Positions 1 to 8,858 of a DNA stretch of 39,440 nt are shown here, one piece after another. The stretch is from Bacteroidota bacterium (lineage in GTDB: Bacteria > Bacteroidota > Bacteroidia > Chitinophagales > Chitinophagaceae): positions 1-39,440 of the forward strand of contig JABDBG010000016.1 in NCBI GenBank assembly GCA_013288745.1, in the 5' to 3' direction. The notes under the pieces were generated by a model. The model was given only the letters and a program-made list of their open reading frames with translations. It searched no databases and was not told the origin of the DNA. Every line of letters begins with the position of its first letter. Positions within the stretch are counted from its first letter, which is position 1. The translations under genes and the position numbers were made by a program.

Positions 1-2
1 AA

Positions 3-302
3 TTTCAGGTAAAAGGCGGAGGACCGGATGAACGTTTTTTAGATCAGATGCTCATTATGGCACTCATAGAAGCCAGAAGTTGTGAGCGTTTTAAAAGATT
101 AAGCGAAGGATTGGAAGATAAATACCTGCGTAATTTTTACCGACGTTTTATGGAAAGCGAAGCAGGCCATTATACCCTGTTCCTGGAACTTGCCGAGACA
201 TATATCGATAAAAAAATAGTAAGAAAACGCTGGCAAGAGTGGCTCAATTACGAAAAAGAGATCATCAATAATTTGGAGGTTCGCGGCGATAGGATACACT
301 AA
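3..302 (+). CDS. miaE: tRNA hydroxylase MiaE, C-terminal part (cut by window edge)
   Basis: This frame is open to the left edge and encodes about 99 residues ending at a stop at 302. It matches the C-terminal half of MiaE, the di-iron enzyme that hydroxylates the 2-methylthio-isopentenyl adenosine at position 37 of tRNA. The family hallmark ALIEARSCERF lies near the start, and the second Glu-x-x-His iron-binding helix (SEAGHYTLF) follows about 30 residues later. The family is usually about 195-200 residues long, so half the gene is missing from view. The N-terminal 50 residues of a MiaE protein are found at 908-1069 on the opposite strand, which suggests the gene was split by a rearrangement. 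A complete copy extending left of the window cannot be ruled out. Confidence 0.85.
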   Translation, partial: FQVKGGGPDERFLDQMLIMALIEARSCERFKRLSEGLEDKYLRNFYRRFMESEAGHYTLFLELAETYIDKKIVRKRWQEWLNYEKEIINNLEVRGDRIH

Positions 303-468
303 TTTGTATAGCCGGCAGCAGTGCTGCTATTAACATTGTTGTGTCACTCACTTCACCTGTATACCTTTACTCAGCGGCATAAATCGGCACGATTACTGCA
401 TTTAAAAAAGCAGAATACCAGTGTGTACAGACAAGCTGATATTCATTGTTTTTAAGGGTTAAGTAAGT

Positions 469-496
469 CCTGTCGATTTCTCGGCAGGATTTTATT
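469..496 (+). terminator. Candidate intrinsic terminator
   Basis: An 8-bp stem (469-476 pairing with 481-488, one G-T pair) closes a 4-base loop and is followed by ATTTTATTC. It has the same CCTG...CAGGATTTT layout as the clear terminator after serA. It lies 167 bases after the miaE fragment, so it may end that transcript. Confidence 0.4.
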
Positions 497-557
497 CTTT
501 GCCAATTCTTAACATTGTGTTGATAAATATAGTCTTGCTTTTTCAACACCAATTCAT

Positions 558-565
558 TAAATTTG
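558..565 (+). promoter_or_regulatory. Candidate -7 promoter element for phoH fragment
   Basis: TAAATTTG fits the Bacteroidota -7 consensus TAnnTTTG and lies 62 bases upstream of the TTG start at 628. I found no TTTG at the usual -33 distance, so the call rests on one element. Confidence 0.25.
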
Positions 566-627
566 AAATAAGACGAATGGAATTATAATTGTAACAATCT
601 TTAAGAAAACATTAAACCAAACGCACT

Positions 628-933
628 TTGACAGAAGCCATCATCAACCTAGAAACTGTTAACCCTCTTGAATTTTTTGGCGTTAACAATGACAAATTAG
701 ACATTCTAAAAAAGAAGTTCCCCTTACTAAAAATCCTAAGTCGCGGAACACAAGTAAAACTAAGTGGCTCTCCAGAACAGATCATTGATGCAAAAGAAAA
801 GATTCACCTCATCATCCAATACATTGAACGTAACGGGCACATGAGCGAAAATTATTTTGAGCAAATATTAGGCGTAGGCGGTGATGACCAGCCAACGATC
901 GATAATTTTATTGAACGCGAGAAATGCAGGTAA
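628..933 (+). pseudogene. phoH: phoH, N-terminal fragment without the ATPase domain
   Basis: The 101-residue product begins with the N-terminal domain of Bacteroidota PhoH-like proteins (NLETVNPLEFFGVNN, then a KH-like segment with KILSRGTQVKLSG). PhoH proteins are P-loop ATPases of about 320 residues linked to RNA metabolism. Here the whole ATPase domain, including Walker A and B, is absent. The family-like sequence runs to about residue 97 (FIERE), then a stop follows within four codons. At about 919 the DNA becomes the antisense of miaE codons 48-50, so the gene is cut by a junction and not by a point mutation. The start is TTG at 628, the first plausible start in frame. The fragment is unlikely to act as PhoH. 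Confidence 0.75.
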
Positions 934-1069
934 GTGCAGCTTTTTGCTCGCAATAAGCATGGTCGGATAAAATTTCTTCCAGGTGTATTTTGGTAAGGTC
1001 TACCCACCGCGGATCGGTAGGTAAGTGTAATCCAAGGATATTTTTAACGTCTTCACTTTGCTCTTCCAT
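908..1069 (-). pseudogene. miaE: miaE, N-terminal fragment in antisense to phoH
   Basis: On the - strand, ATG at 1067-1069 opens 53 codons whose first 50 match the MiaE N-terminus: LGLHLPTDPRWVDL, then EEILSDHAYCEQKAA, which carries the first iron-ligand helix. The match stops at CIS (codon 50, bases 920-922). The next codons are the antisense of phoH and end at TAA (908-910). This piece and the C-terminal piece at 3-302 together account for about 150 of about 200 residues with no overlap, so they could be two parts of one broken gene. Too short to work on its own. Confidence 0.75.
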
Positions 1070-1112
1070 TTTGCGAAATTAAGTGAGGAGATGAGAATAT
1101 GATATTTTATTA

Positions 1113-1604
1113 TTAGAACTCTTTATAAACAAAAAAGTTACCAGAGCCAATCGACATTCCGTAACCCCAACTACCTTCCATATAGGTAGAATCACTGTTA
1201 ACAATACCTTGTGTAGTAAATGTGTTAGTAGTATCGTATAAATATCTGCAATAAGTGGTAACAGTATCACCTGATACAATATAAGTACCTTCTGCAGGAG
1301 AGATACTTGACGTATCAACATTGCCTGGCATACCTAAAGTGTTATTATATACTCTGGCGGTACCATTAGTTCTAAGTAAAAATGCCATTTGAAAACTTGG
1401 ATAATCGCTGCTGTTCCCAATTTTACCAATATAAAACCCCGTAATACTCTTGGGGCCGGAAATACTATCAAGTATTATTGATGTATCGTACACATTAGTA
1501 GTATCCCACTTGGTAGATGTAGTGCCGACACTTTGTTTTTTACAAGATGTGAATGATACCGCGATAACAAAGATAATAATAGATGTAAAGACAATATTTT
1601 TCAT
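1113..1604 (-). CDS. Small lipoprotein, paralogue of the upstream gene
   Basis: This encodes a 163-residue secreted lipoprotein of unknown function. The start is taken as the ATG at 1604, because it places a short basic N-terminus before the hydrophobic segment; an ATG two codons earlier is possible. The signal peptide ends FTSC with Cys21 as the lipid site, followed by KK as is common in Bacteroidota lipoproteins. The mature part is Thr/Ser-rich and has a GFYIGK...YPSFQMAFLLRTNGT core ending in a glycine-rich GSWGYGMSIGSG stretch. The same plan appears in the gene immediately upstream (1641-2108), so the two are a tandem duplication. The 36-base gap suggests co-transcription. Confidence 0.7.
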   Translation of the reverse strand: MKNIVFTSIIIFVIAVSFTSCKKQSVGTTSTKWDTTNVYDTSIILDSISGPKSITGFYIGKIGNSSDYPSFQMAFLLRTNGTARVYNNTLGMPGNVDTSSISPAEGTYIVSGDTVTTYCRYLYDTTNTFTTQGIVNSDSTYMEGSWGYGMSIGSGNFFVYKEF

Positions 1605-1640
1605 GTGCATAATTAATGTTTAGTAAATGCTTGTACTTTC

Positions 1641-2108
1641 TTATTGTTTGTGTGCGATATTTACGCCATAACCACTTGTACTAAGTCCTTGTCCAATAGT
1701 TCCTTCCATAAATATATTGCCGTTAAATCTTACTGTATCAAAAGTGGAATAAAAATTACCACCTATATCAAGTGTTGTAGCTACAACAGAGTCCTGAATA
1801 ATCTGGTATTGCCCCTCTCCGTTAACAAGGGCATTTGAAGAATCTGTGCCATATATATATACTCTTACCGTACCATCAGTTCTAAATAGGAAAGAAAATT
1901 GATAATCAGGATAAAATCCCGGGCTTTGATATGTTCCCGGCCAATAGCCAGCAAGTGGTCTGCCGTTTACAGTATCTCTTATTGAAATAGGATGGTAGAT
2001 GGTGGTATCTTTTATATAGATCGTATTGGTAACGACCTGTTTTTTACAAGAGATAAGTATTGTTGCAAAAAGAAACGCTACCATTAATGATGTAAAGATG
2101 TTTTTCAT
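1641..2108 (-). CDS. Small lipoprotein, first of a tandem paralogous pair
   Basis: The product is a 155-residue lipoprotein of unknown function. The signal peptide ends LISC (Cys21), followed by KK. The mature part contains GYWPGTYQSPGFYPDYQF, then FLFRTDGTVRVY, a GEGQYQI stretch and a final MEGTIGQGLSTSGYG. These blocks align in order with the next gene down (1113-1604), which shows that the two arose by duplication. The GxWxGxY start and the alternating polar/hydrophobic pattern suggest a small beta-barrel-like fold, but that is inference. It is the first gene of the - strand pair. Confidence 0.7.
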   Translation of the reverse strand: MKNIFTSLMVAFLFATILISCKKQVVTNTIYIKDTTIYHPISIRDTVNGRPLAGYWPGTYQSPGFYPDYQFSFLFRTDGTVRVYIYGTDSSNALVNGEGQYQIIQDSVVATTLDIGGNFYSTFDTVRFNGNIFMEGTIGQGLSTSGYGVNIAHKQ

Positions 2109-2294
2109 ATTTCGATGTTAAAAAAATAATGTAAAATTTATAGGGGTCGCAGGCTTATCAATGGTGTCGGATACATAAAGCTACAATAAATTAAAGATTT
2201 TACTACACTTTTCTCTAAATAACAAGAGTATTAATAGCTAAAAAAAGCAGCTTGCAAGATATATTTACTTAATTTAGGCCTATAAATATTTGTA

Positions 2295-4721
2295 ATGAGA
2301 ATCTTGCCATTTGTAATCACTTCTGCTATAACCGTTGGGTTAATTGTTTCATTAAATACTAACCTGCTTTTACCTGCTCCTTTAGGAAGTTTACTTAGTC
2401 CACAACAAGGTATCTGGCAAAATGCCGAAGACGATAACTATAATTTTAGCGCCGATCTGAAATTTCCACAGTTAAAAGGGAAAGTAAATGTGTATTTAGA
2501 TGATCGACTAGTGCCGCATGTTTTTGCCGAAAAAGAGAATGATGTATATTTTGTACAGGGATACTTACACGCCAAATTCCGTTTGTGGCAAATGGAGCTG
2601 CAAACATTGGCAGCTGCCGGCAGGGCAAGTGAAATAATCGGCGATAAAGCATTGGCACATGATAGAGAATTCAGAAGGTTAGGTATGGTCTACGCTGCGG
2701 AAATTTCTGAAAAAGAAATAGAAAAAGATCCGGTGATCAAAGGCGAGTGCGATTCATACACTGCGGGTGTAAATGCCTACATTAATAATTTAACGGAAAG
2801 CGAGTTGCCTATTGAATATAAATTGCTTGGCTACAAACCTGAACAGTGGAACAACCTTAAAACGGCTTTGTTCTTAAAATATATGTCGTACGATCTTTCG
2901 GGTCATGAAGATGATTTTGAAATGACGAATGCAAAAAGCTTTTTTTCTCCTGATGATTTTGATAAATTATTTCCATTGGTACAGGATTCTTTAGATCCTA
3001 TTATTCCGAAAGGAACCGTTTTTGATAGCGCTAAAGTAAAACCAATAGCACCCCCAAATGTTGATTCAGTTTATTTTGGTAATAAAGACCTTGCGGATGT
3101 ACAAGAAGAAAAACCAGATCGCGATAACGGCAGTAACAACTGGGCCGTAAGCGGTTCTAAAACAAGAAGTGGCGCACCTATTTTATGTAATGATCCGCAC
3201 CTTGGTTTAAACCTTCCATCGCTTTGGTTCGAGATGCAATTATCCACACCAACGTTTAATGCCTATGGCGCAACATTTCCAGGAGCGCCTGGTGTTGTGA
3301 TCGGTTTTAACGACAGCGCAGCATTTGGATTCACAAACGGCGGCAGAGATGTACGGGATTATTATGAAATAAAATTTAAAGATGCCACACGTAAAGAATA
3401 TTGGTTTGATAGCGCCTGGAAGCAAACTGATTTCAGGGTTGAAGTGATCAAGATAAAAGACAGGCCGGATTATTTGGATACCGTTGCATATACAGTCTTT
3501 GGTCCGGTGATGTATGATAAAAGCTTTACGGGCGGAAGAACAAACGGTAAAAATTATGCGGTTCGCTGGAAGGCACATGATCCAAGTGATGACCTGAGAG
3601 CATTTAACATGCTAGACCATGCAAACAATTATGCCGATTATAATGCTGCGGTAACTAATCTTCATAACCCGGGACAAAACTGTGTATTTGCCTGCAAAAG
3701 CGGCGATATTGCCATGCGTGCGCAAGGTGAGTTTCCCGCAAAATGGAAAGGACAGGGCGATTTTGTAATGCCGGGCGTTGATAGTAGTTATATGTGGCAG
3801 GGAATGATCCCGCAAGATGAAACACCTTTTCAATATAATCCTGCAAGAGGATTTGTTAGCAGCGCCAATCAAAAACCAACTGATTCAACCTATCCATATT
3901 ATTTAGGAAGAGATTATCCAGAGTATCGCGGACTCTATATCAACAGAAAGTTAACTGCAATGAATGATATAACAGTGCAGGATATGATGGATCTGCAAAC
4001 AAGCGAATATGATGTTTTTGCAGAAATGGCGGTTCCTGTCTTTTTAAAAAATATGCAGGAAGATATGCTGAGTGAAAAAGAAGAAAAGTACTATAGCATT
4101 TTAAAATATTGGAATTATACTGATGATGCTAATTCTAAAGGCGCAACTATATTTAATATACTGTGGAAAGAGTTTACAAAAGTAGTCTACGATGATGAAT
4201 ATGCAGACGCTCCAAAAATCATCATGCATCCGTTCGAAAGTACCTTATTAGAAAGTGTTTTGCGTGATAGTACTTATAAATTCTTAGATAATATAAATAC
4301 GGATCGTGTAGAAACGTTATCAGATGATGTAACAGATGCATTTGAAAAAGCAGTAGTGGAAATAGAAAAAACAGATAAGGCAGGAAAGTTAGAATGGGCA
4401 AAATATAAAGACACGCATGTGAGCCACCTGACTAAATTAGAAGCATTCAGCAGCTTGCATTTACCTGTAGGTGGCGGAACTTATTGCGTTAACGCGATAA
4501 AGGCCGATCATGGCCCTAGCTGGAGGATGGTTGTAAGTCTTAAACCACAAACAGAAGCTTATGGAATTTATCCGGGCGGACAAAGTGGGAACCCCGGCAG
4601 TAAATATTATGATGATTACATCAATAAGTGGGTTGAAGGAAAATACAATATACTTTGGATGATGGCGAAAGGCGAAGAAAAAGACCAGCGTATCAAATGG
4701 AAAATGTCATTCAGCAATTAG
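2295..4721 (+). CDS. Penicillin acylase family protein (Ntn hydrolase)
   Basis: The 808-residue product is a precursor of the penicillin G/acyl-homoserine-lactone acylase family, which cleaves amide bonds after self-processing into alpha and beta chains. A hydrophobic N-terminus (residues 5-30) should export it. The self-cleavage site is clear: Gly279-Ser280-Asn-Asn-Trp, with Ser280 becoming the N-terminal nucleophile. The NDPHLGL block and the PGAPGVVIGFND block follow as in the family. Asn462 (PGQNCVFA) corresponds to the conserved catalytic Asn of the beta chain. The length is normal. The real substrate cannot be told from sequence: beta-lactams, AHLs and peptides are all possible. A membrane protein and an outer-membrane DUF5686 protein follow in the same direction. 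Confidence 0.88.
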   Translation: MRILPFVITSAITVGLIVSLNTNLLLPAPLGSLLSPQQGIWQNAEDDNYNFSADLKFPQLKGKVNVYLDDRLVPHVFAEKENDVYFVQGYLHAKFRLWQMELQTLAAAGRASEIIGDKALAHDREFRRLGMVYAAEISEKEIEKDPVIKGECDSYTAGVNAYINNLTESELPIEYKLLGYKPEQWNNLKTALFLKYMSYDLSGHEDDFEMTNAKSFFSPDDFDKLFPLVQDSLDPIIPKGTVFDSAKVKPIAPPNVDSVYFGNKDLADVQEEKPDRDNGSNNWAVSGSKTRSGAPILCNDPHLGLNLPSLWFEMQLSTPTFNAYGATFPGAPGVVIGFNDSAAFGFTNGGRDVRDYYEIKFKDATRKEYWFDSAWKQTDFRVEVIKIKDRPDYLDTVAYTVFGPVMYDKSFTGGRTNGKNYAVRWKAHDPSDDLRAFNMLDHANNYADYNAAVTNLHNPGQNCVFACKSGDIAMRAQGEFPAKWKGQGDFVMPGVDSSYMWQGMIPQDETPFQYNPARGFVSSANQKPTDSTYPYYLGRDYPEYRGLYINRKLTAMNDITVQDMMDLQTSEYDVFAEMAVPVFLKNMQEDMLSEKEEKYYSILKYWNYTDDANSKGATIFNILWKEFTKVVYDDEYADAPKIIMHPFESTLLESVLRDSTYKFLDNINTDRVETLSDDVTDAFEKAVVEIEKTDKAGKLEWAKYKDTHVSHLTKLEAFSSLHLPVGGGTYCVNAIKADHGPSWRMVVSLKPQTEAYGIYPGGQSGNPGSKYYDDYINKWVEGKYNILWMMAKGEEKDQRIKWKMSFSN

Positions 4722-4783
4722 GATGATTTAAAAATCTGATGATGTGATAATGATTACTACAAACGAATAAATTAATAAATAAA

Positions 4784-5128
4784 ATGAAATTTTTGATCTC
4801 TTTAATATTAACGGCTGCTTTAAGTTTTGCTATCTGCCTGTATTGTCCGTGGTGGAGTATTGCTATTGTTGCATTTTTGGTAGCGGCTTTAATTCCTCAA
4901 AAACCATTTGTATCTTTTCTTACAGGATTTTTGGCATTATTTATCTTATGGTTCTCACTTACTTTATATATCAGTAATAGTAATGAACACATACTGGCGC
5001 ACAAAGTTTCTATGATCATCTTAAAACAAGACAATCCTTTTGCATTGATATTAATGACCGCAGGAATCGGTTCAATAGTTGCCGGGTTTGCTGCGCTGGC
5101 AGGTAGTTTTGCCCGCAAAACCAAATAA
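4784..5128 (+). CDS. Small integral membrane protein
   Basis: This 114-residue protein has about four hydrophobic segments (roughly residues 4-19, 24-40, 43-67 and 85-108) and a basic C-terminus (ARKTK). I recognise it only as a conserved hypothetical type found in Bacteroidota. No catalytic motif is visible. It begins 62 bases after the penicillin acylase gene and ends 38 bases before the DUF5686 gene, so it may share a transcript with both. Confidence 0.65.
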   Translation: MKFLISLILTAALSFAICLYCPWWSIAIVAFLVAALIPQKPFVSFLTGFLALFILWFSLTLYISNSNEHILAHKVSMIILKQDNPFALILMTAGIGSIVAGFAALAGSFARKTK

Positions 5129-5166
5129 TCCTTTTGAGTAACGAAATCAAAGTTAATTTCGTCGCG

Positions 5167-7710
5167 ATGCGCAAGATCCTTTTGCTTATATTTCTTGGTA
5201 TTTCATTGCATTCATCTTCACAAAAAATTTACGGAGTTGTTTATAATGCGAATGGCGACCTATTGCCGTATGCTTCTGTAAATATTAAAGGCACAACTAT
5301 CGGTGCCAGCGCGAATAATAAGGCCCGATTTTCTTTAACCTTACCACCGGGTAATTATACAGTCGTTTGTCAGTATATAGGTTTTGTTGAACAACAAAAA
5401 AATATACAGCTTACCGATAGCAGTAACCAGGAATTGATATTTATATTAAAAGAACAAAAACTTGAATTAAAAGAAGTTGTTGTAAAAAAGAATGGAGAGG
5501 ACCCTGCGTATGAAATTATCCGGCAGGCAATTAAAAAACGCCCTTATTATAATGAGCAGGTTAAAGCATTTGATTGTGATCTGTACACAAAAAATATAAT
5601 AAAGTTGCGTCATTTACCCGATAGGATATTTGGCCAAAAAATTCCTGATGATGATAAAACAGCCTTGCGATTAGATTCAACAGGTCAAGGCATTGTTTAT
5701 TTGTCCGAGTCAATGGGTAAGATATCATTTGTGCAGCCTGATAAAATGAAAGTAGAAATAAAAAAGAGCAGGGTTAGCGGTAGCGGTAATTTCGGGTTTA
5801 CTTTTCCTACCTTCATTAATTTCTATCAAAACAATGTCAGCATTTTTAAAGACAGGCTAAACGCCCGGGGGTTTGTTTCTCCTATCGCCGATGGCGCGAT
5901 GCGGTTTTATAGATTTAAATACCTCGGTAGTTTTTGGGAAGATGGCAAAGAGGTCAATAGCATTCGCGTTACGCCGCGTAGAAATTACGAGCCTTTATTC
6001 TCAGGCATCATTAATATATCTGAAGATGACTGGCGCATTCATAGCGTAGATCTGTCGCTCACTACAAAACAATCTCTGGAGTTTTTAGATACGCTAAACA
6101 TTACACAGTTTTATGTTCCGGTAAATGAAAATGTTTGGCAGGTAAAAAACCAGGTATTACATTTTGATTTTCAAAAATTCGGCATTGATGCCATTGGTAA
6201 TTTTGTGAGTGTATACTCTAAGTACAGGATCGATCCCGTATTCCCTAAAAAATTCTTTAATGATATTGTTATTAAGTATGATACGGGTGTAAATAAAAAC
6301 CCCGCAACTTATTGGGATAGCACACGTCCTGTACCGTTAGAAAAAGACGAAGTAAAAGACTATGAAGTAAAAGATAGTTTGTACCAGATCGAGAAAGATT
6401 CCGCATTTACTAAATCAGCTGTAGATTCTTTACGAAAAAAACAAGGCCCGGCAAAACTGTATAAAGTTATTTACCTGGGGCTTGATAGAATGCATTACAG
6501 CCAGACATTTACTTATCGATGGGCCATTGATCCTTTATTGCAAAAAATGGAATATAATTTAGCAGAAGGTGTGGTCGTAAATCTAAATACACATTTTGAT
6601 AAAGATATTGTAAAAAATAGATCCAGTATTTCTTTTAACCCTACCATTCGGTATGGGTTTAATAATACGCATTTAAATGCCTCCGCGAACATTTTCTTTA
6701 AAACAAAGAATTTTCACGATGGTAAATTAAGCAGAGAAATATGGACCGTGGGTGGGGGAAAACGAGTAAGTCAGTTTAATAAGGATTGTCCTATCACACC
6801 TGATATCAATAGCATTAGTACTTTGTTTTCCGGCAAAAATTTCATGAAGACCTATGAGAATTATTTTGGCAATATCGGTGTTACAAAAATATTTGATAAT
6901 GGTTTGCATATTGGTGTCACCGGTTTGTATGAAGATAGGATACCACTTAACAATACCACCAATTTTATATTCAATCAAAAAGATACGGTACGTATTACTC
7001 CAAATTATCCAGATGAAAAAATATCAGCTCAGTTTACAAGATACCAGGCATTTCTTTTAGGCATTAATTTAACGTATCAACCCGGACAAAAATATATTCT
7101 TTATCCAAATGGTAAAATGCCGGTAGGCTCAAAATATCCAACATTCAGTTTGAATTATATAAAGGGAATGAACCATATTTTTGGCAGTGATGTCGATTTT
7201 GATAAATGGAACTTCTCAATAAAAAATGATATTAATTTTAAGCTGGCAGGTTTATTAAAATACAAATTTGTAATAGGAGGATTTTTAAATACCAACAAAG
7301 TTTTTATACAGGATTATGACCATATTAATGGTAATGAATATTTTGCAGCAAGCGAATACCTAAACAGTTTTCAATTAGCGGATTACTACACGTACAGTAA
7401 TACAGCCAGCTTTTTTAGTGAAGGGCATCTGGAATATCACCTGAACGGATTATTGACTAATAAGATACCTATATTCAACCGGTACGATTGGAATCTGGTA
7501 GTAGGAGGCAATGCATTTTACATTGACAGAAGCGGTAATTATGAAGAAGCGTTTATAGGAATTGAAAATTTCCTGCAAATTTTCCGGATAGATTTTATTG
7601 CCAGCTTTAAAGACGGGAAAACCGGCGAAACGGGCATAAGGTTAGGCATACAAGGTTTACGTGGCGGACAAAATAAATTCAGAAGGCAGGAGAATCCCTT
7701 TAAATTTTAA
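5167..7710 (+). CDS. Outer-membrane protein: carboxypeptidase-like domain plus DUF5686
   Basis: The 847-residue product starts with a signal peptide (about residues 1-19, ending SSSQ). Next comes a carboxypeptidase-regulatory-like beta-sandwich (KIYGVVYNANGDLLPYASV, typical of CarboxypepD_reg-like domains in Bacteroidota), then a DUF5686 region with PAYEIIRQAIKKRPYYN, and a long C-terminal half rich in alternating aromatic beta-strands ending in Phe, as outer-membrane barrels do. I chose ATG 5167 over TTG 5134, because the earlier start would put 11 polar residues ahead of the signal peptide. The TonB box and plug domain of a TonB-dependent receptor are not evident. Its function is unknown; a role in envelope assembly or transport is inference. 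Confidence 0.8.
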   Translation: MRKILLLIFLGISLHSSSQKIYGVVYNANGDLLPYASVNIKGTTIGASANNKARFSLTLPPGNYTVVCQYIGFVEQQKNIQLTDSSNQELIFILKEQKLELKEVVVKKNGEDPAYEIIRQAIKKRPYYNEQVKAFDCDLYTKNIIKLRHLPDRIFGQKIPDDDKTALRLDSTGQGIVYLSESMGKISFVQPDKMKVEIKKSRVSGSGNFGFTFPTFINFYQNNVSIFKDRLNARGFVSPIADGAMRFYRFKYLGSFWEDGKEVNSIRVTPRRNYEPLFSGIINISEDDWRIHSVDLSLTTKQSLEFLDTLNITQFYVPVNENVWQVKNQVLHFDFQKFGIDAIGNFVSVYSKYRIDPVFPKKFFNDIVIKYDTGVNKNPATYWDSTRPVPLEKDEVKDYEVKDSLYQIEKDSAFTKSAVDSLRKKQGPAKLYKVIYLGLDRMHYSQTFTYRWAIDPLLQKMEYNLAEGVVVNLNTHFDKDIVKNRSSISFNPTIRYGFNNTHLNASANIFFKTKNFHDGKLSREIWTVGGGKRVSQFNKDCPITPDINSISTLFSGKNFMKTYENYFGNIGVTKIFDNGLHIGVTGLYEDRIPLNNTTNFIFNQKDTVRITPNYPDEKISAQFTRYQAFLLGINLTYQPGQKYILYPNGKMPVGSKYPTFSLNYIKGMNHIFGSDVDFDKWNFSIKNDINFKLAGLLKYKFVIGGFLNTNKVFIQDYDHINGNEYFAASEYLNSFQLADYYTYSNTASFFSEGHLEYHLNGLLTNKIPIFNRYDWNLVVGGNAFYIDRSGNYEEAFIGIENFLQIFRIDFIASFKDGKTGETGIRLGIQGLRGGQNKFRRQENPFKF

Positions 7711-7736
7711 TTTAGTTTTTTGTTATTTGAAGATTG

Positions 7737-7744
7737 TACTTTTG
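7737..7744 (+). promoter_or_regulatory. Candidate -7 promoter element for trhO
   Basis: TACTTTTG matches TAnnTTTG, 72 bases upstream of the trhO ATG. TTTG occurs at 7719-7722, closer than the usual -33 spacing. A single-element call. Confidence 0.3.
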
Positions 7745-7816
7745 TACTGTATTTGGTTTGCCCTGCAAGCATCCAACTTTTAAAGTTTCCTGAGTGACCA
7801 GGATCAAATTAATTAT

Positions 7817-8857
7817 ATGACATTATACAATCGTATCTCCCAAACGGAGCTTAAACAGATGTTGTACGCCGAAACGGAACATCGCACAACCATTTCTTTC
7901 TACCAATATTTTCCTGTAGACAATTGTAAGGAATTCAGAGATGAGTTATACGCGAACCTGAATGCCTTAAAAGTATTTGGCAGGATCTATATTGCGCAGG
8001 AAGGGATCAACGCTCAGATAAGTGTACCCGATAGTAATTTCGATGCGCTTAAAAACTACCTGTATTCTCTCAAGCCATTTAATGGTATTCGCTTAAATGT
8101 CGCTATTGATGACGACGGAAAATCTTTTTGGGTTTTAAAAATAAAAGTTCGTGAAAAAATAGTGGCGGATGGTATTACCGATCCTGATTTTAGCATGGAG
8201 AAAAAAGGAAAGTATGTAAATGCCACACAAATGAATGCATTATTACAGGATGAAAATACGATCGTGATCGATATGCGTAATCATTATGAATACGAAGTAG
8301 GACATTTTGTAAAAGCAGTAGAAATACCAAGTGATACTTTTAGAGAACAATTGCCAATGGCAGTTGAGATGATGGCCGCGCATAAGGATAAAAATATCAT
8401 CATGTATTGCACGGGTGGCATTCGTTGTGAAAAAGCAAGCGCTTATATGCTACACAATGGCTTTAACAATGTATTTCATTTAGAAGGCGGCATTATTAAT
8501 TATGCCAAACAAGCCAAAGAAGAAAAAATTGAAAGTAAATTCATCGGTAAAAACTTTGTATTTGATAACAGGCTGGGAGAGCGCATAACGGAAGATATTA
8601 TCGCGCAGTGTCATCAATGCGGACAACCTGCCGATACACATACGAATTGTAAGAACGATGGCTGTCATATTCTTTTCATCCAATGCGAAGCATGTGCAAC
8701 CAAATATGATGGCTGTTGTAGTGAAGCTTGTCAGACTGTTTACAATCTTCCCCAAGAAACACAAAAAGAAATGCGTAAAGGAATTGATAAAGGCAATATG
8801 GTATTCAATAAATCGAAACACAGATTAAGGCCATCGATCCACGATAAAAAAGAATAG
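7817..8857 (+). CDS. trhO: tRNA uridine(34) hydroxylase TrhO (YceA/rhodanese family)
   Basis: The 346-residue product matches TrhO, which hydroxylates U34 of tRNA on the way to 5-methoxyuridine or carboxymethoxyuridine. It has the N-terminal ferredoxin-like domain ([14 protein letters not shown], residues 54-68). A rhodanese domain follows with the active loop [13 protein letters not shown], where Cys198 is the catalytic position. The C-terminal Cys-rich segment (about residues 265-308, several CxxC pairs) is typical of the family and may bind metal. Length is as expected. It converges with the AsmA-like gene, with one base between the two stops, so neither has room for a terminator of its own. 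Confidence 0.93.
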   Translation: MTLYNRISQTELKQMLYAETEHRTTISFYQYFPVDNCKEFRDELYANLNALKVFGRIYIAQEGINAQISVPDSNFDALKNYLYSLKPFNGIRLNVAIDDDGKSFWVLKIKVREKIVADGITDPDFSMEKKGKYVNATQMNALLQDENTIVIDMRNHYEYEVGHFVKAVEIPSDTFREQLPMAVEMMAAHKDKNIIMYCTGGIRCEKASAYMLHNGFNNVFHLEGGIINYAKQAKEEKIESKFIGKNFVFDNRLGERITEDIIAQCHQCGQPADTHTNCKNDGCHILFIQCEACATKYDGCCSEACQTVYNLPQETQKEMRKGIDKGNMVFNKSKHRLRPSIHDKKE

Positions 8858-8858
8858 T

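Larger units (their letters stand above)
303..627. other. Non-coding stretch between miaE and phoH fragments
   Basis: These 325 bases hold no gene I can support. A 61-codon reading frame on the - strand (367-552) has no recognisable family and no good start signal. The stretch contains the hairpin at 469-488 and a TAAATTTG element at 558-565. It therefore looks like a normal intergenic region with a terminator for the left gene and a promoter for the right one. Confidence 0.5.

Noticed and set aside
367..552. 61-codon reading frame on the - strand between miaE and phoH fragments
   Set aside because: No family resemblance, no start signal, and it overlaps a terminator-like hairpin; probably chance.
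5134..5166. TTG start extending the DUF5686 protein by 11 residues
   Set aside because: It would put polar residues before the signal peptide; ATG 5167 gives a normal export signal.
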